Shown here one piece after another: positions 57,001 through 63,000 of a DNA stretch of 64,000 nucleotides (the stretch's first letter is position 1; every line of letters starts with the position of its first letter). Position numbers and translations under genes: made by a program. Below the pieces are notes generated by a model, which was given only the letters and a program-made list of their open reading frames with translations, searched no databases and had not been told where the DNA came from. Location: assembly GCA_020002185.1 (NCBI GenBank), contig CM034533.1, forward strand, positions 73,009,260 to 73,073,259. The letters are read 5' to 3'. The stretch comes from Paraescarpia echinospica. Lineage: Eukaryota > Annelida > Polychaeta > Sabellida > Siboglinidae.

Positions 57001-60000
57001 CGTGTAATAAGTCATACAATCACGAAAATAAAAGGTTTATTTATCAAAGGTAGACCGTACTGATCAGTGTAAAATATTATCGTTGTCTTACATGCAGGGC
57101 TATTTTTAATCCCACATCTATTTAACAGCGTCGACCACCGTCTCGTTGGACACAAGTGGATCGACTGAAGGTTCGACCTCGGAAGCGACAACAGAAGCAG
57201 TCGAAACAAGTACGAGTGAAGAAACTACGCAGGCAGCTGAAACAATGATCGAAGGTAAATACCACCCTTTTCTAACTGAAAAAACAATTCCCAATATAAT
57301 AAAGTGAATGCACACATGGTATAGATACAGAAATCAGATATAAATGTAATATTATAATAGTTAATAACAAAAAAACATTTCTAGAGCATCGCAAATTTCT
57401 TTGTCCGATTATATATTGTGTATACAATTGGACTAGATTTTCTTCGAACAATTGATTAGTCTTAACCATGTCACATTATCATATCGCAACACAATTACTA
57501 TAAATGTGTAATAAGTCATAGAGTAACGACAATAAAAATATTATATTTTTAAAAAGTAGACCGTACTGATCAGTGTAAAATACTATCGTTGTCTTACACG
57601 CAGGGCTGTTTTCAATCTCACATCTATTTAACAGCGTCGACCACCGCCTCGGTGGACACAACTGGTTCGACTGAAGATTCGTCCACGGAAGCGAAAACAG
57701 AAGTAGTCGCAACAAGTACTAGCGAAGAAACTACGCAGACAGCTGAAACAACGAGCGAAGGTAAATACCACACTTTCCTAAGTGTCAAAACAATTCACAA
57801 TATAATAATGTGAATGCACACATGGTATAGATACAGTAATCAGATATAATATGTTATATTATAATAGTTAATAATAAAAATCATTTCTAGAGCATCGCGA
57901 CGTTCATTGTCCGATTATATATTTTGTATACAATAGGATTAGATTTTATTCGTACAATTGATTAGTCTTAACCATGTGACATTATCATATTGCAATACAA
58001 TTATTATAAATGTGTAATAAGTGATAGAGTAACGACAATAACTATATTTTATTCTTAAAAAGTAGACCGTACTGATGAGTGTAAAATACTATCGTTGTCT
58101 TACATGCAGGGCAGTTTCTAATCTCACATCTATTTAACAGCGTCGACCACCGCCTCGGTGGACACAACTGGATCGACTGAAAGTTCGACCTCGGAAGCGA
58201 CAACAGAAGCAGTAGCAACAAGTAAGAGCGAAGAAACTACGCAGACAGCTGAAACAACGAGCGAAGGTAAATACCACCCTTTCCTAACTGACAAAACAAT
58301 TCACAATATAATAAAGTGAATGCACACATGGTATAGATAGAGAAATCAGATATAATATGTTATATTATAATAGTTAATAAAAAAAAACATTTCTAGAGCA
58401 TCGCGAATTTCTTTGTCCGATTATATATTTTGTATACAATTGGATTATATTTTATTCGAACAGTTGATTAGTCTTAACCATGTGACATTATCTGATTGCA
58501 ATACAATTTTTATAAATGTGTAATAAGTCATAGAGTAACGACAATAACAAAATATTCTATTTTCAAAAAGTAGACCGTAATAATCAGTGTAAAATGCTAT
58601 CATTGTCTTACATGCAGGGTTGTTTATAATCTCACATCTATTTAACAGCGTCGACCACCGGCTCGGTGGACACAACTGGATCGACTGAAGTTTTGACCTC
58701 GGAAGCGACAACAGAAGCAATCGCAACAAGTACGAGTGAAGAAACTACGCAGACAGCTGAAACAACGAGCGATAGTAAATACCACTCTTTCCTAACTGAC
58801 CAAACTATTCACAATATAATAAAGTGAATGCACACGTGGTATAAATTAAGTAATCGGATATAATATGTGATATTATAATTACTAATAAAAACATTTTTCT
58901 AGAGTATCGCGAAGATCTTTGTCCGATCATATAATGTGTAAATAATTGAACTCGATTTTATTCGAACAATTGATTAGACTAAACTATGTGACATTATCAT
59001 ATCGCAATACAATTATTATAAACGTGTAATAAGTCATACAATCACGAAAATAAAAGGTTTATTTATCAAAGGTAGACCGTACTGATCAGTGTAAAATATT
59101 ATCGTTGTCTTATATGCAGGGCTATTTTTAATCCCACATCTATTTAACAGCGTCGACCACCGTCTCGTTGGACACAAGTGGATCGACTGAAGGTTCGACC
59201 TCGGAAGCGACAACAGAAGCAGTCGCAACAAGTAAGAGTGAAGAAACTACGCAGGCAGCTGAAACAATGATCGAAGGTAAATACCACCCTTTTCTAACTG
59301 AAAAAACAATTCCCAATATAATAAAGTGAAAGCACACATGGTATAGATACAGAAATCAGATATAATATGTAATATTATAATAGTTCATAACAAAAAAACA
59401 TTTCTAGAGCATCGCAAATTTCTTTGTCCGATTATATATTGTGTATACAATTGGACTAGATTTTCTTCGAACAATTGATTAGTCTTAACCATGTCACATT
59501 ATCATATCGCAACACAATTACTATAAATGTGTAATAAGTCATAGAGTAACGACAATAAAAATATTATATTTTTAAAAAGTAGACCGTACTGATCAGTGTA
59601 AAATACTATCGTTGTCTTACACGCAGGGCTGTTTTCAATCTCACATCTATTTAACAGCGTCGACCACCGCCTCGGTGGACACAACTGGTTCGACTGAAGA
59701 TTCGTCCACGGAAGCGAAAACAGAAGTAGTCGCAACAAGTACTAGCGAAGAAACTACGCAGACAGCTGAAACAACGAGCGAAGGTAAATACCACACTTTC
59801 CTAAGTGTCAAAACAATTCACAATATAATAATGTGAATGCACACATGGTATAGATACAGTAATCAGATATAATATGTTATATTATAATAGTTAATAATAA
59901 AAATAATTTCTAGAGCATCGCGACGTTCATTGTCCGATTATATATTTTGTATACAATAGGATTAGATTTTATTCGAACAATTGATTAGTCTTAACCATGT

Positions 60001-63000
60001 GACATTATCATATTGCAATACAATTATTATAAATGTGTAATAAGTGATAGAGTAACGACAATAACTATATTTTATTCTTAAAAAGTAGACCGTACTGATG
60101 AGTGTAAAATAGTATCGTTGTCTTACATGCAGGGCAGTTTCTAATCTCACATCTATTTAACAGCGTCGACCACCGCCTCGGTGGACACAACAGGATCGAC
60201 TGAAGGTTCGACGTCGGAAGCGACAACAGAAGCAGTCGCAACAAGTACGAGTGAAGAAACTACGCAGACGGCTGAAACAACGAGCGAATGTAAATACCAT
60301 CCTTTCCTTACTGATAAAACAATTAACAATATAATAAAGTGAATGCACACATGGTATAGATACAGTAATCGGATATAATATGTTATATTATAATAGTTAA
60401 TAAAAAAAAAACATTTCTAGAGCATCGCGAATATCTTTGTCCGATGACATGATATGTATATAATTGAACCCGATTTTATTCGAACAATTAATTAGACTGA
60501 ACTATGTGACATTATCGTATCGCAATACAATTATTATAAATGTGCAATAAGTCATAGATTAACGGCAATAACAAAATATTTTATTTTTAAAAAGTAGACC
60601 GTACCGACCAGTGTAAAATGCTATCGTTGTCTTACATGTAGGGTTGTTTATAATCTCACATCTATTTAACAGCGTCGACCACCGCCTCGGTGGAGACAAC
60701 TGGATCGACTGAAGTTTTGACCTCGGAAGCGACAACAGAAGCAATCGCAACAAGTACGAGTGAAGAAACTACGCAGACAGATGAAACAACGAGCGATAGT
60801 AAATACCACTCTTTCCTAACTGACCAAACAATTCACAATATAATAAAGTGAATGCACACGTGGTATAAATTAAGTAATCGGATATAATATGTGATATTAT
60901 AATTACTAATAAAAACATTTTTCTAGAGTATCGCGAAGATCTTTGTCCGATCATATAATGTGTAAATAATTGAACTCGATTTTATTCGAACAATTGATTA
61001 GACTAAACTATGTGACATTATCATATCGCAATACAATTATTATAAACGTGTAATAAGTCATACAATCACGAAAATAAAAGGTTTATTTATCAAAGGTAGA
61101 CCGTACTGATCAGTGTAAAATACTATCGTTGTCTTACATGCAGGGCTGTTTTCAATCTCACATCTATTTAACAGCGTCGACCACCGCCTCGGTGGACACA
61201 ACTGGTTCGACTGAAGATTCGTCCACGGAAGCGAAAACAGAAGTAGTCGCAACAAGTACTAGCGAAGAAACTACGCAGACAGCTGAAACAACGAGCGAAG
61301 GTAAATACCACCCTTTCCTAACTGACAAAACAATTCACAATATAATAAAGTGAATGCACACATGGTATAGATAGAGAAATCAGATATAATATGTTATATT
61401 ATAATAGTTAATAAAAAAAAACATTTCTAGAGCATCGCGAATTTCTTTGTCCGATTATATATTTTGTATACAATTGGATTATATTTTATTCGAACAGTTG
61501 ATTAGTCTTAACCATGTGACATTATCTGATTGCAATACAATTTTTATAAATGTGTAATAAGTCATAGAGTAACGACAATAAAAATATTTTATTTTTAAAA
61601 AGTAGACCGTACTGATGAGTATAAAATACTATCGTTATCTTACATGCAGGGCTGTTTCTAATCTCACATCTATTTAACAGCGTCGGCCACCGCCTCGTTG
61701 GACACAACAGGATCGACTGAAGGTTCGACCTCTGAAGCGACAACAGAAGCAGTCGCAACAAGTACGAGTGAAGAAACTACGCAGACACCTGAAACAACGA
61801 GCGAAGGTAAATACCATCCTTTCCTAACTTATAAAACAATTCAAAATATAATAAAGTGAATGCACACATGGTATAGTTACAGTAATCGGATATAATATGT
61901 TATATTATAATAGTTAATAAAAAAAAACATTTCTAGAGTATCGCGAAAATCTTTGTCCGATGACATGATGTGTAAATAATTGAACTCGATTTTATTCGAA
62001 CAATTAATTAGACTGAACTATGTGACATTATCGTATCGCAATACAATTATTATAAATGTGCAATAAGTCATAGATTAACGGCAATAACAAAATATTTTAT
62101 TTTTAAAAAGTAGACCGTACTGACCAGTGTAAAATGCTATCGTTGTCTTACATGCAGGGTTGTTTATAATCTCACATCTATTTAACAGCGTCGACCACCG
62201 CCTCGGTGGACACAACTGGATCGACTGAAGTTTTGACCTCGGAAGCGACAACAGAAGCAATCGCAACAAGTACGAGTGAAGAAACTACGCAGACAGCTGA
62301 AACAACGAGCGATAGTAAATACCACTCTTTCCTAACTGACCAAACAATTCACAATATAATAATGTGAATGCACACATTGTATAGATACAGTAATCAGATA
62401 TAATATGTTATATTATAATAGTTAATAATAAAAATCATTTCTAGAGCATCGCGACGTTCATTGTCCGATTATATATTTTGTATACAATAGGATTAGATTT
62501 TATTCGAACAATTGATTAGTCTTAACCATGTGACATTATCATATTGCAATACAATTATTATAAATGTGTAATAAGTGATAGAGTAACGACAATAAAAATA
62601 TTTTATTCTTAAAAAGTAGACCGTACTGATGAGTGTAAAATACTATCGTTGTCTTACATGCAGGGCAGTTTCTAATCTCACATCTATTTAACAGCGTCGA
62701 CCACCGCCTCGGTGGACACAACTGGATCGACTGAAGTTTTGACCTCGGAAGCGACAACAGAAGCAATCGCAACAAGTACGAGTGAAGAAACTACGCAGAC
62801 AGCTGAAACAACGAGCGATAGTAAATACCACTCTTTCCTAACTGACCAAACAATTCACAATATAATAAAGTGAATGCACACGTGGTATAAATTAAGTAAT
62901 CGGATATAATATGTGATATTATAATTACTAATAAAAACATTTTTCTAGAGTATCGCGAAGATCTTTGTCCGATCATATAATGTGTAAATAATTGAACTCG

